Below, one piece after another: positions 1 to 6,889 of a DNA stretch of 53,111 nucleotides. The stretch lies in contig CAYUPO010000009.1 of NCBI GenBank assembly GCA_964446685.1, forward strand, positions 1-53,111, in the 5' to 3' direction. Source of the DNA: CAZWRN01 sp964446685. GTDB taxonomy: Bacteria > Patescibacteriota > Microgenomatia > Daviesbacterales > UBA10151. The translations under genes were made by a program, and so were the position numbers. Below the pieces are notes generated by a model, which was given only the letters and a program-made list of their open reading frames with translations, searched no databases and was not told the origin of the DNA. The first letter of the stretch is position 1; every line of letters starts with the position of its first letter.

Positions 1-38
1 TTATCGATTTTTTGCGTATCTCGTCTTGCTTATCACGT

Positions 39-830
39 TTATACTACAAACTTCTCTCCTTTCGCTTTCTCCAGGGACTCATAAACAAAATCCATCTGGT
101 CTTTTAGATCTAAATTTTTGGCCAAAACCAGACTGAGAGTTTTTTCAAGCATCGCCATAATATTTTCATCAATCACATTCATCTGCTGCACTTTGTAGGT
201 ATCAATCAGCTGCCGGGCACTTCGAAGCTCCAGATCGACAGCCAACATCATTTTTTGTTCACTTTGCAACAGAAAGTCAGCCAGTTTGACTTCAAAATCC
301 TCAAACAGCTGATCAACCTTCTGTTTGGCTGTTTCCACACTCTGAAACTGGGCTTTTTGGGTTGAAGTTCCAAGTGCCTGAAGAAATGTTTCGTAATTTG
401 CCTCAGCTGAGGCAATTTTTTGATAAAGAGCATCCATCTGTCCTTTAGCTCCGCCTTCCAGATTATCAAGATGTTCTTTGAATATTTGTTCTAAGTTGGC
501 AAATTGCCTGACGGCTTCAGAATTTAAAGTAGCCTGTTCTTTTTGGGCATCTGTAACAGCTTCATTCAGTTTTTCTTCGTATGACTTTTCAATTTTCTGG
601 GTATAGAATTTACTATCTGAAACAAGTTTGCCACTCTCCAGTTCGGCTGCGTTTAGCAGATCACGGGATTTCTGAATTGCCTGATCGATTATTTTATAGG
701 CAGTTTCTACACTCAGATTTTGTTCGGTGAGTGAAGATTGTTTTCCCCTCTGGTATTGCTCCCATATTAGGTAAATTACCAGTCCGATAATTATGACAAT
801 TAAAACAACAATAACAGGCAGCAAGGGCAT
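39..830 (-). CDS. Membrane-anchored coiled-coil protein, possibly F-type ATPase subunit b-like
   Basis: 263 residues. Residues about 4-24 form one very hydrophobic N-terminal membrane segment, followed by a short basic patch (QYQRGKQSS). The rest is charged, Ala/Glu/Gln/Lys-rich and almost free of Pro and Gly, as expected for a long alpha-helical coiled coil. The last 45 residues (…LEKTLSLVLAKNLDLKDQ…) resemble the C-terminal end of peripheral-stalk subunit b of F-type ATP synthases, and the architecture (one TM then coiled coil) also fits. Family b subunits are usually 150-180 residues, so this one is long. It lies 63 bp downstream of the gene at 894-1763, whose C-terminus resembles subunit c, giving a c-like/b-like order. 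No further ATPase gene is visible here because the window ends. It could equally be an unrelated coiled-coil membrane protein. Confidence 0.6.
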   Translation of the reverse strand: MPLLPVIVVLIVIIIGLVIYLIWEQYQRGKQSSLTEQNLSVETAYKIIDQAIQKSRDLLNAAELESGKLVSDSKFYTQKIEKSYEEKLNEAVTDAQKEQATLNSEAVRQFANLEQIFKEHLDNLEGGAKGQMDALYQKIASAEANYETFLQALGTSTQKAQFQSVETAKQKVDQLFEDFEVKLADFLLQSEQKMMLAVDLELRSARQLIDTYKVQQMNVIDENIMAMLEKTLSLVLAKNLDLKDQMDFVYESLEKAKGEKFVV

Positions 831-838
831 TAATAATT

Positions 839-844
839 AGTATA
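839..844 (-). promoter_or_regulatory. -10 box of the coiled-coil gene
   Basis: TATACT (minus strand) lies 8 nt before the ATG at 830, with no Shine-Dalgarno sequence in between. A transcript started here would be leaderless or nearly so. No clear -35 was identified. Confidence 0.35.
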
Positions 845-893
845 TCGTAATTAGGTGGTAGGTTGTAGGTAGTAGGTTGCAGATGGTTAGAAT
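842..893. repeat. Low-complexity intergenic word repeat
   Basis: The plus strand carries degenerate copies of the word gtaggt / gtaggttgtag. The complementary words (cctacaacctac) recur at 33010-33080, upstream of the third LamG gene. It is one of several intergenic repeat families in the window. Confidence 0.6.
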
Positions 894-1763
894 TTATAGT
901 CTCAGCAATAGGAGAGATGCGCCGATGCCCAATAAAACCACTAAAATAACTACAACAATATTAAAAGCAGTATAGACAATGATAGAGCTTCTAGCCATTG
1001 GATTACGGGCAATTCCTTCTACACCTTTGGGAATCACGCGTGACAGAATAAACAAACCGATGATGATACTTAGGATTCCGACAACTCCTGATGAGATATA
1101 CCTGATGACATTCACAAATTTTTCCGGATCCTGAATATTGGTAAATAAGGCTGCATTTAGTTTTTCGATTAAAGAGTTGGTATTTCTAAAATTTGAAAGT
1201 TCGGCATATTCTATTTTAATAGCTACCGGGATCTGTCCTGAAACAGCTTTTTTAGTTGGACCACCCTGAAACTGGCTAAAGTCAATTTCAGTCCCATCAC
1301 CCGCTTTAAAATCTTTCAGTGCAACACCCACCACATAGCCTGAAGACACCGCTCTCTGACCTTTTCCGGGAATAGTTGAAGAAGTAATATAATCCCCTGT
1401 TTTTATCTCTCCGTTTGCCGTTGTTACATTAACTGCAATCACACCGTTTCTTGAAATTGGAATACCTGAGCCATCGACCCTCCGATAAACAGCCAGTGGA
1501 TTGCTGATCATAATTCCAAACATTTTCGAATCATATTCAGCTTTGGTCCGGTTAAACCCTTCAGCTGTCAAACTGAGAATGTCGCCTGACTGAGCGTCTT
1601 TATCTGCCAGATCATAAGTCTCAGCAATCTCGAGCTGGGCATACGAGGGAGTGACAAACAATAAGTGAAAAGTAATGAGAAATAACCAAATTAAAAACCC
1701 ACTTATCAGGATGCGTTGTCTGACTGAAAGTTGAAGACTGAAGACTGAAGACTGTTTTCTCAT
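894..1763 (-). CDS. Exported protein with SSxIPG module and F0-c-like C-terminal hairpin
   Basis: 289 residues. Residues 1-42 look like a signal peptide (basic N-terminus, hydrophobic core around 18-36, cut near SYA-Q). The exported part contains NGEIKTGDYITSSTIPG, which matches a segment near the end of the giant protein at 7609-21750 (NGAINDGDYLTSSSIPG), with similar sequence on both sides. The last 70 residues form two hydrophobic helices joined by a loop containing GIARNP, the signature of the polar loop of F-type ATPase subunit c. The second helix, however, has Ile where c subunits carry the ion-binding Asp/Glu, 18 residues after the Pro. The coiled-coil gene at 39-830 follows after 63 bp, so the two are probably co-transcribed. 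The function is not known to me. The N-terminal codons overlap a gaagactgaagactg-type repeat, so the true start could be slightly further in. Confidence 0.7.
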   Translation of the reverse strand: MRKQSSVFSLQLSVRQRILISGFLIWLFLITFHLLFVTPSYAQLEIAETYDLADKDAQSGDILSLTAEGFNRTKAEYDSKMFGIMISNPLAVYRRVDGSGIPISRNGVIAVNVTTANGEIKTGDYITSSTIPGKGQRAVSSGYVVGVALKDFKAGDGTEIDFSQFQGGPTKKAVSGQIPVAIKIEYAELSNFRNTNSLIEKLNAALFTNIQDPEKFVNVIRYISSGVVGILSIIIGLFILSRVIPKGVEGIARNPMARSSIIVYTAFNIVVVILVVLLGIGASLLLLRL

Positions 1764-1972
1764 CTCTATTAAGAATACGAAGTTTTACCAAGAAAGGCAA
1801 ACGTAAGCCTTTTTCATAAACCAACGAAAATTATTAAATCCCACCTCCCTTCTAAGACGAGGATAGTTCTTGGATTATTTATTGTTGATTTAGCAGTCTG
1901 TAAGTGTAAAATTGAATACATTGCTGTTAGTTCTTTTTAATGTTGTTAGGCTAACTAAGTGTTATTGGATGG
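1764..1972. other. Intergenic region between divergent transcripts
   Basis: About 210 bp separate the minus-strand exported-protein gene from the rplJ promoter. No open reading frame or repeat stands out. TATTCT lies about 8 nt before the ATG at 1763 on the minus strand and may be the -10 box of that gene. Confidence 0.4.
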
Positions 1973-2001
1973 TTGACTTTAGCCTCGGGTTCTAATACAA
2001 T
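1973..2001 (+). promoter_or_regulatory. Promoter of rplJ-rplL
   Basis: TTGACT (1973-1978), a 17-bp spacer and TACAAT (1996-2001) form a close match to a vegetative sigma-70 promoter. The predicted start near 2008 gives a leader of about 165 nt before rplJ, long enough for the attenuator described below. Confidence 0.65.
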
Positions 2002-2040
2002 AACCTAGCTTAAGAAAGTAGGCGTCAAGTTAAGTCCTAC

Positions 2041-2111
2041 TGAGGCGAATTTGGTTTAAATTCTGGACAAGCCAGAATGACAACTTTAACGCCTCAAGTG
2101 GGCGTTTTTTT
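2041..2111 (+). promoter_or_regulatory. Attenuator-like leader of rplJ
   Basis: Three pairings are visible. AACGCC (2088-2093) pairs with GGCGTT (2101-2106) and runs into a T tract (2105-2111), forming an intrinsic terminator. TGAGGCG (2041-2047) is a perfect 7-bp complement of CGCCTCA (2090-2096), so it could sequester the terminator's left arm. ATTCTGG/CCAGAAT (2060-2066/2072-2078) makes a hairpin in between. L10-L7/L12 operons are commonly autoregulated through their leader by the L10(L12) complex, and this arrangement would suit that. Mutually exclusive folding is inferred from the pairing alone. Confidence 0.5.
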
Positions 2112-2172
2112 ATGCCTAAGCTTAAGTTAATATCAGGATTACTTGTCCTGAGCGACTGAAAGGAGTCGAAGG

Positions 2173-2700
2173 ATGCCTAAAACAAAAGTACAAAAACAAG
2201 CTATGGTCGCAGATATAACTGAAAAGCTGGAGAAGTCTACTTCTTTAGTGTTTGCTGATTATCAGGGACTGACTATGTCTCAGCTCAATGCTATCCGAAG
2301 CGATTTAGCTGACAACAGTGCTGAATTCACTGTTACTAAAAACAATTTACTTAAAATTTCTCTTAAAGCTACCGGTCAACAGATCGATGATGCTGTTTTG
2401 GCTGGTCCAGTAGCTACTTTATTCTCTTTTGGAGACGAAATATCCCCAATCAAAGTCTTAGCTAAAGCGATCAAAGATAATAACGCCGGTAAAATTAAAG
2501 GTGGAGTTGTTGGTGGAGAATTTTATGATGCTTTCAAGATCATTAAACTATCCCAGTTAGAATCCAAAGATGAACTTCGTGGTAAGGTAGTGAATGTTTT
2601 GGGTTCCCCTCTTTATGGAATAGTTAGTGTTTTACAGGCAAATATTCGAAATCTGGTCTATGCTTTAGATCAAATTCGAATTTCGAAAGGCGGTGAATAA
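2173..2700 (+). CDS. rplJ: 50S ribosomal protein L10
   Basis: 175 residues, normal for L10. The N-terminal half has the family pattern: KTKVQKQAMVADITEKL, then LVFADYQGLTMSQLNAIRSDL, then VTKNNLLKISL and GPVATLFSF. L10 binds 23S rRNA at the base of the ribosomal stalk and carries L7/L12 dimers on its C-terminal helix. The ATG is preceded by AGGAG at a 7-nt spacing, one of the better Shine-Dalgarno sites in the window, consistent with a gene that has a long 5' leader. rplL follows after 132 bp. Identification is secure from sequence pattern and neighbour. Confidence 0.95.
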   Translation: MPKTKVQKQAMVADITEKLEKSTSLVFADYQGLTMSQLNAIRSDLADNSAEFTVTKNNLLKISLKATGQQIDDAVLAGPVATLFSFGDEISPIKVLAKAIKDNNAGKIKGGVVGGEFYDAFKIIKLSQLESKDELRGKVVNVLGSPLYGIVSVLQANIRNLVYALDQIRISKGGE

Positions 2701-2705
2701 CTACA

Positions 2706-2822
2706 CAACGGTTATCGGTTCTCAGTTTTCGGTTTTCAGATATCAGTTATCTGAAAAACCGGTTAACTGAAAACAGTAAAACTCAATTCTGACAACTGAC
2801 AACAGAAAACTGATAACCGAAA
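2706..2822. repeat. Inverted word repeat between rplJ and rplL
   Basis: Words such as cggttttcag and its complement ctgaaaaccg alternate. CGGTTTTCAGAT and ATCTGAAAAACCG form a near-perfect hairpin, and the outer words ggttatcgg / ctgataaccg also pair. The same word family recurs at 42061-42187 upstream of mreB. It may tune rplL expression or mRNA stability; its origin is unknown. Confidence 0.65.
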
Positions 2823-2832
2823 GTTAAATATT

Positions 2833-3297
2833 ATGGCAGACGAAGAAACAAAACAAGAAGAAACTGCAGCTGTGGAAGAAGCTCCTAAAGAAGAAGCAAA
2901 AGCTACAAAAGCTGTTTCTGGTAATCTTTCTGAGATTATTGAAAAAATTGAAAAACTTTCAGTATTGGAACTCTCTGACCTGGTTCACGCTTTGGAAGAT
3001 AAATTCGGCGTAACCGCAGCAGCTCCTATGGCTATGGCAGCCGGACCTGCAGCAGCAGGATCAGCTGAACCAGCTGAAGAACAGACTTCATTTAACGTTG
3101 TACTTACCGCCGCTGGCGCAAATAAGATCGGCGTTATTAAAGCTGTTAGAGAACTCGTTCCTACACTTGGACTTAAAGAAGCTAAAGACTTAGTCGAAGC
3201 TGCACCTAAGCCAGTATTGGAAGGCGTAAACAAAGACACCGCAAACGAAGCTAAAACAAAATTAACAGGCGCAGGTGCGACTGTTGAACTTCAGTAA
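2833..3297 (+). CDS. rplL: 50S ribosomal protein L7/L12
   Basis: 154 residues, about 30 longer than the usual 120-125. The extra length is an acidic N-terminal extension (EETKQEETAAVEEAPKEEAK). Then follow the dimerisation domain (LSEIIEKIEKLSVLELSDLVHALEDKFGV), an Ala/Pro-rich hinge, and the canonical C-terminal domain with NKIGVIKAVRELVPTLGLKE and AKDLVEAAPKPV. This domain recruits translational GTPases to the stalk. It follows rplJ in the classical order. No good Shine-Dalgarno sequence precedes the ATG. Confidence 0.95.
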   Translation: MADEETKQEETAAVEEAPKEEAKATKAVSGNLSEIIEKIEKLSVLELSDLVHALEDKFGVTAAAPMAMAAGPAAAGSAEPAEEQTSFNVVLTAAGANKIGVIKAVRELVPTLGLKEAKDLVEAAPKPVLEGVNKDTANEAKTKLTGAGATVELQ

Positions 3298-3394
3298 AAA
3301 TATCTAAAGATATTTTTGCGAGAATTTCGCTACTATTTAAATCGAATGTTTAAATAGTGCTACATTCTCTAAATTACTGTTTAGTTTCAAATAG

Positions 3395-3422
3395 AAAAAG
3401 CCCCTTTCAAGAGGGGCTTTTT
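3395..3422 (+). terminator. Intrinsic terminator after rplL
   Basis: A GC-rich stem GCCCCT/AGGGGC with a 6-nt loop is flanked by A and T tracts, so it can work in both directions. It ends the rplJ-rplL operon. A weaker hairpin, AAAAATATC/GATATTTTT, sits directly after the rplL stop codon near 3296-3317. Confidence 0.85.
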
Positions 3423-3522
3423 NNNNNNNNNNNNNNNNNNNNNNNNNNNNNNNNNNNNNNNNNNNNNNNNNNNNNNNNNNNNNNNNNNNNNNNNNNNNNN
3501 NNNNNNNNNNNNNNNNNNNNNN
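3423..3522. other. Assembly gap (100 N)
   Basis: Exactly 100 unknown bases, the conventional placeholder for a scaffold gap of unknown size. Adjacency of rplL and the HTH gene across it is therefore not proven, and reading frames crossing it are artefacts. Confidence 0.99.
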
Positions 3523-3549
3523 AATATAGTCCTGTAGTCTTATTATTAC

Positions 3550-3579
3550 TTGACTATATTTGAACCCCTGTGATATAAA
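3550..3579 (+). promoter_or_regulatory. Promoter of the small HTH gene
   Basis: TTGACT (3550-3555), an 18-bp spacer and TATAAA (3574-3579) lie just before the ATG at 3590. The predicted transcript start is within a few bases of the start codon, and no Shine-Dalgarno sequence is present. Confidence 0.55.
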
Positions 3580-3589
3580 AGATGTACGT

Positions 3590-3796
3590 ATGGCTGACAA
3601 AGTATCCCTTGATAATTTACCCGATTTACTCACTGTTAAAGAAGTAGCAGAAGTTTTAAGAGTCTCTCCCCTCACTATTAAAAGATGGGGCAAAAGAGGG
3701 AAGCTACCTGCAATTAGGATCAATTCGCGGGGTGACAGGCGCTATAAAAAAGAAGCTGTACTTTGGTTGCTTGGTATTACCCAAAAAGTTGCCTAA
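3590..3796 (+). CDS. Small MerR/excisionase-type helix-turn-helix protein
   Basis: 68 residues from the ATG at 3590. An upstream TTG would add ten residues but lies inside the promoter. LLTVKEVAEVLRVSPLTIKRW followed by GKLPAIRI and RRYKKEAVLWLL is the winged helix-turn-helix pattern of MerR-like/HTH_17 excisionase proteins: a helix-turn-helix, then a wing with a basic tip. The whole protein is one DNA-binding domain with no effector part, so it may be a small regulator or a recombination directionality factor. The N-terminus of the giant protein at 7609 carries a related domain. No integrase is visible nearby. Its last 18 codons are repeated downstream at 3822-3875. Confidence 0.8.
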   Translation: MADKVSLDNLPDLLTVKEVAEVLRVSPLTIKRWGKRGKLPAIRINSRGDRRYKKEAVLWLLGITQKVA

Positions 3797-3821
3797 GAGC
3801 TTCTTTTATTCAAGCTTCGCT

Positions 3822-3875
3822 TATAAGAAGGAAGCCGTACTCTGGTTACTTGGTATTACTCAGAAGGTTGCCTAA
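3822..3875 (+). pseudogene. Duplicated 3' end of the HTH gene
   Basis: These 18 codons, including the stop, encode exactly the same C-terminal peptide (YKKEAVLWLLGITQKVA) as 3743-3796, but differ at 8 nucleotides, all synonymous. The similarity continues weakly into the sequence after the stop, so the unit is a diverged tandem repeat with a 79-bp period. No complete second gene is present. The frame is open upstream, in +1 relative to the intact gene. It may be the remnant of a second full paralogue lost by recombination, or a strain-variant assembly join near the N gap. Confidence 0.7.
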
Positions 3876-4227
3876 TGCTTCCTTCTTGATTCCCCCTTCG
3901 TTTGTATTAAAAAAAACAGTTCTTTGGTAGTCGTATTATCCAGAATATTACTTGATAGATTTCTTCTGAATTCTCGTCTTAAGTCGTTTTAAAAGAAACT
4001 GTATGATAACTTTCTGTGTTTTTGCACCGAAGATGTTTTTAAATTTATGAAGGAATCCTTTGATTATCGGTTTGAATATCAAAATACATCTTTCTATTTT
4101 TTAATATTAAATTATATATCTTAAAATATCTCTATCTATCATTTTAATAATTCTTCCAGTTTTTATAATTTAATTTTCAAAACGTAAATACTAATTTTTT
4201 AAAATATTAGTTTTACTATTTTTGACT

Positions 4228-4258
4228 AAAAATGGGTACTAATTCAGTACCATTTTTT
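4228..4258 (+). terminator. Terminator-like hairpin
   Basis: AAAAATGGGTACT and AGTACCATTTTT pair over about 12 bp with one bulged G and a 5-nt loop, ending in a T run. It may terminate transcription from the HTH gene, although it lies about 430 bp downstream. Confidence 0.5.
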
Positions 4259-4412
4259 AAAACAGCTCCTAAGTTAACTTCTCTTAACTTCCCATGTTAA
4301 AAAGCCAATTTAGTCTTCATCAGGTTCAAAAAGTGCTTGTTTTTTATAGGTTTTTAATTAGTCCTATATAATATTTTTTCACAATATATCTATGGGATTT
4401 TTCTTACAAAAG

Positions 4413-4421
4413 TTATCCACA
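4413..4421 (+). other. Consensus DnaA box
   Basis: TTATCCACA matches the strict DnaA-box consensus and lies in the AT-rich gene-free region. I found no second perfect box nearby, and no dnaA or dnaN gene is present, so this is only a weak sign of a replication origin. Confidence 0.35.
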
Positions 4422-4901
4422 AAATATCTAAAGGTCTGTTGATATCTTTTAATGGATTTTCGTGAAAACTGATTTTAGCACCTATGCATTTGTTGCCACC
4501 TATGCATCAGTTAATCAATCTATGTAACAGTTAACCAATTTTAGACTTTTGTCCCCTAATTTCATTTGAGGCTACTGTGCTCAAAACTCGGATAGTTTTA
4601 AAATACATATTATAAAGGCCATTGCTAATTGTTGTTGAACTCCTATTCTACGGAGAATTCCTAAGGCAATTAAGGGTTACGAAGACTGATTAAGGTCTAA
4701 TTTTCGACTGTTTGAGCCTGAATAAGCTCTAAAATCAATAGAGAAATTAAAATTTTAGAAGTTATTTTTTAAAAATATCTATTTATGCCTAAAATCGAGA
4801 AAATAAAGGTAGAAAATATTGTTAAAACTGAATTAGCAGTGTGGTTACTGTTTTTGCTAAGCAACTTAATTAGATTGCTACGAAAGCTTTTATCTGTTTG
4901 C

Positions 4902-5753
4902 TCATTTTTTAAACAGCACTAGAAAGACAAATCTGACTAAACTGCCAAATCTGGTTATTCTCCATGGCTGAAGGATCAGGCGGTATAACCACTCTAGCCC
5001 ACTGGCTCTCATCCACATTGGGGCACGGCTAACCTGACCGGAAAGGTAGTCAAATGCTCCTCCTACGCCCATCATTACCTTCACATTGGTCTGTTTCAGG
5101 TTTCGATTGATCCATTTTTCCTGTTTGGTATGCCCAAAGGCGACAAAAAGAAGATCGATCTTGCGGCTGTTAAGGTTTTGATAGAAGTCATCTTCCCTAC
5201 TACTTGAGATGATTTGGTTTTGTTTAAATCCAATAATATTTTGCATCTCAAAAAAGGTATGATTTCCTTCCCAATCGACATTTAAATTTTCCTGTACAAA
5301 CTGTATCAGGAGTTTTGGATATTTTTTTTGCAAGCACTCAGTCAGTTTTATTGCTACGTTTTTCTCACCCCCTAAAAGGCCTACTCTTAAGCCCTTTTCT
5401 TCAGAGAGCTGTAGTAATTTTTCCATCAAATCAGTGCCAGTTGTAACAGGAAAATCTTTACCTGCAGACAAGTTTGGCAGCAGAAATAAGGGCCATTTTA
5501 GTAAGCGGCTGATCATGCCTGACTGTGCCTGGATATCTAGTGCCCAGCCAAGTCTGGCTGAATCAGGGATAGCCAACCCGGCTTGGTTTAACACTTCCAT
5601 GAAGTGTTTATCCTTTTGTGAAGCCATAACCATTTCTACATTAGGTGTTACCACGTATTCCTGTTTGTTTTGGCTTACCCAACTGGCTATTTGTATACTT
5701 GCTTCCTCCATGGTGACCTTATCTATAGCTACTCCCAAAAGTTTAAGTCTCAT
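4902..5753 (-). CDS. WecG/TagA/CpsF family (GT26) glycosyltransferase
   Basis: 283 residues from the ATG at 5753. This start is preferred over an ATG 60 bp upstream because it has AAAGGAGAG just before it and overlaps the stop of the upstream gene by ATGA. Family hallmarks occur in order: VVTPNVEMV, IPDSARLGWALDI, TGTDLMEKL, VGLLGGEKNVA, FVAFGHTKQEKW and GVGGAFDYLSGQVSRAPMW, then the tryptophan-rich C-terminus. GT26 enzymes transfer N-acetylmannosamine-type sugars to lipid-linked intermediates in teichoic acid, enterobacterial common antigen or capsule synthesis, at the inner face of the membrane. The overlapping GT4 gene upstream implies translational coupling and a shared surface-glycan pathway. 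The exact sugar cannot be told. Confidence 0.9.
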   Translation of the reverse strand: MRLKLLGVAIDKVTMEEASIQIASWVSQNKQEYVVTPNVEMVMASQKDKHFMEVLNQAGLAIPDSARLGWALDIQAQSGMISRLLKWPLFLLPNLSAGKDFPVTTGTDLMEKLLQLSEEKGLRVGLLGGEKNVAIKLTECLQKKYPKLLIQFVQENLNVDWEGNHTFFEMQNIIGFKQNQIISSSREDDFYQNLNSRKIDLLFVAFGHTKQEKWINRNLKQTNVKVMMGVGGAFDYLSGQVSRAPMWMRASGLEWLYRLILQPWRITRFGSLVRFVFLVLFKK

Positions 5754-6877
5754 TTTCTCTCCTTTGCTGCTTTTTTTAGTACTTCCAGAGTTTCCTGTGC
5801 AGCTTTTTTCCAACTAAAATGAGTTAACTGCTCTTGGCCAAGCTTAATTAGACTTTTTCTTTGTTCTTTGTCATGAAATAAACTGTTCATTGCTGTCATG
5901 ATAGCATTTACTGAGGTTGGATCGACCAAAATAGCCCCTTTTCCGGCTACTTCAGGCATAGATGATGTTGTAGATGTGATTACTGGACAGCCATTAACAT
6001 AAGCTTCCAAAATCGGAAGTCCAAACCCTTCAAATAGCGATGGATAAGTTAGCGCAACCGCTCCTTTGTACAAATCGGCTAATTCAGAATCATCTACTCT
6101 GCCCACAAACTTGACGCGCTGTTTGATTCCCAGCTTCTCAGGCAATGACAAAATCTCTTTGTAATCCCAACCAGGCTTCCCAGCGATCACGAGCTTACAA
6201 TCTCTGGCTTTGTCCTGACTTTCGATTAAAAATAAAGAGAAAGCTTCAATCAACCGAATCAGATTTTTCCGGGGCTGAATAGTTCCGACAAAGAGGAAAT
6301 AAGGCTTATTTTCCAGACCAAATCTGCATAAGGTTTTGTCAATTTTAGCCTCATTTTTCTTTTTTTCTTCAAATGCCTCATATACTACTGAAATTTTAGA
6401 TGAAGGGATTTTAATTTTTGCTATGAGATCTTTTTTAGTAGCTTCTGAAACAGCAATCAAATGGGTAGCAGTCTTTAACTGATGATGGGTTATAAAGTTT
6501 AGATAAAGCTGCTGCTTGATCTGATGCATGGCTGGTAAATATTCCGCCCCTAAATCATGGACTACCATTACTGTTGGCAAATCAGGCTTTCGGATAAGCG
6601 GAAGGGTGTGTGCCGGAACAAATAAGACGTCCAAAGGGTCATTGAAAGTGCGGGTAGCAAGCCCCAGCTGAGTCCAGAGCCTGGGTATTTTGATTGGCAT
6701 AATTTTGACAGAAGGCGGAAAGTCGAAATTTGGCTTCTTATAGCCCTCTCTAACATACACATAATATTCGTTTTCTGTATCAATAGTTATCAAGTTTTTT
6801 AATATCTGCCAGGAATAATTTTCCGTACCTGTAGCCTCACTCTCAAAAGCTCTGGAACCATCAAAACCAATAATCAT
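5750..6877 (-). CDS. Family 4 glycosyltransferase
   Basis: 375 residues, typical for GT4. The N-terminal GT-B domain begins MIIGFDGSRAFESEATGTENYSWQ and contains VMVVHDLGAEYLP. The C-terminal domain has FLFVGTIQPRKNLIRLIEAF, the nucleotide-sugar motif region GFGLPILEAYVNGCPVI (with the E-x7-E-type pattern) and MPEVAGKGAILVDP. It transfers a sugar from a nucleotide donor, retaining configuration, in surface polysaccharide synthesis. Its stop codon overlaps the start of the GT26 gene. It is the first gene of the pair, with GATACT 6 nt before the ATG and no Shine-Dalgarno sequence. Confidence 0.92.
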   Translation of the reverse strand: MIIGFDGSRAFESEATGTENYSWQILKNLITIDTENEYYVYVREGYKKPNFDFPPSVKIMPIKIPRLWTQLGLATRTFNDPLDVLFVPAHTLPLIRKPDLPTVMVVHDLGAEYLPAMHQIKQQLYLNFITHHQLKTATHLIAVSEATKKDLIAKIKIPSSKISVVYEAFEEKKKNEAKIDKTLCRFGLENKPYFLFVGTIQPRKNLIRLIEAFSLFLIESQDKARDCKLVIAGKPGWDYKEILSLPEKLGIKQRVKFVGRVDDSELADLYKGAVALTYPSLFEGFGLPILEAYVNGCPVITSTTSSMPEVAGKGAILVDPTSVNAIMTAMNSLFHDKEQRKSLIKLGQEQLTHFSWKKAAQETLEVLKKAAKERK

Positions 6878-6883
6878 ATATTA

Positions 6884-6889
6884 AGTATC
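6884..6889 (-). promoter_or_regulatory. -10 box of the glycosyltransferase operon
   Basis: GATACT lies exactly 6 nt before the ATG at 6877, so transcription would start at or next to the A of the start codon. No Shine-Dalgarno sequence. Confidence 0.4.

Larger units (their letters stand above)
3876..4901. other. AT-rich non-coding region of about 1 kb
   Basis: No convincing open reading frame on either strand. It contains a terminator-like hairpin (4228-4258), one perfect DnaA-box sequence (4413-4421), two copies of the word cacctatgcat-like around 4480-4505 (acctatgcat), and long A/T runs. It could hold an origin or an RNA gene, but neither is shown. Confidence 0.6.

Noticed and set aside
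1..38. Start of a further ATPase gene downstream of the coiled-coil gene
   Set aside because: A GTG-started frame ends at once with TAA at 1-3, and the other frames have no start codon within the 38 bases, so nothing can be called.
3337..3723. Open frames running through the N gap
   Set aside because: Their sequence includes 100 unknown bases, so they cannot be real predictions.
5434..5817. Plus-strand 127-residue open frame opposite the glycosyltransferases
   Set aside because: It lies fully opposite well-supported genes and has no recognisable domain or promoter.
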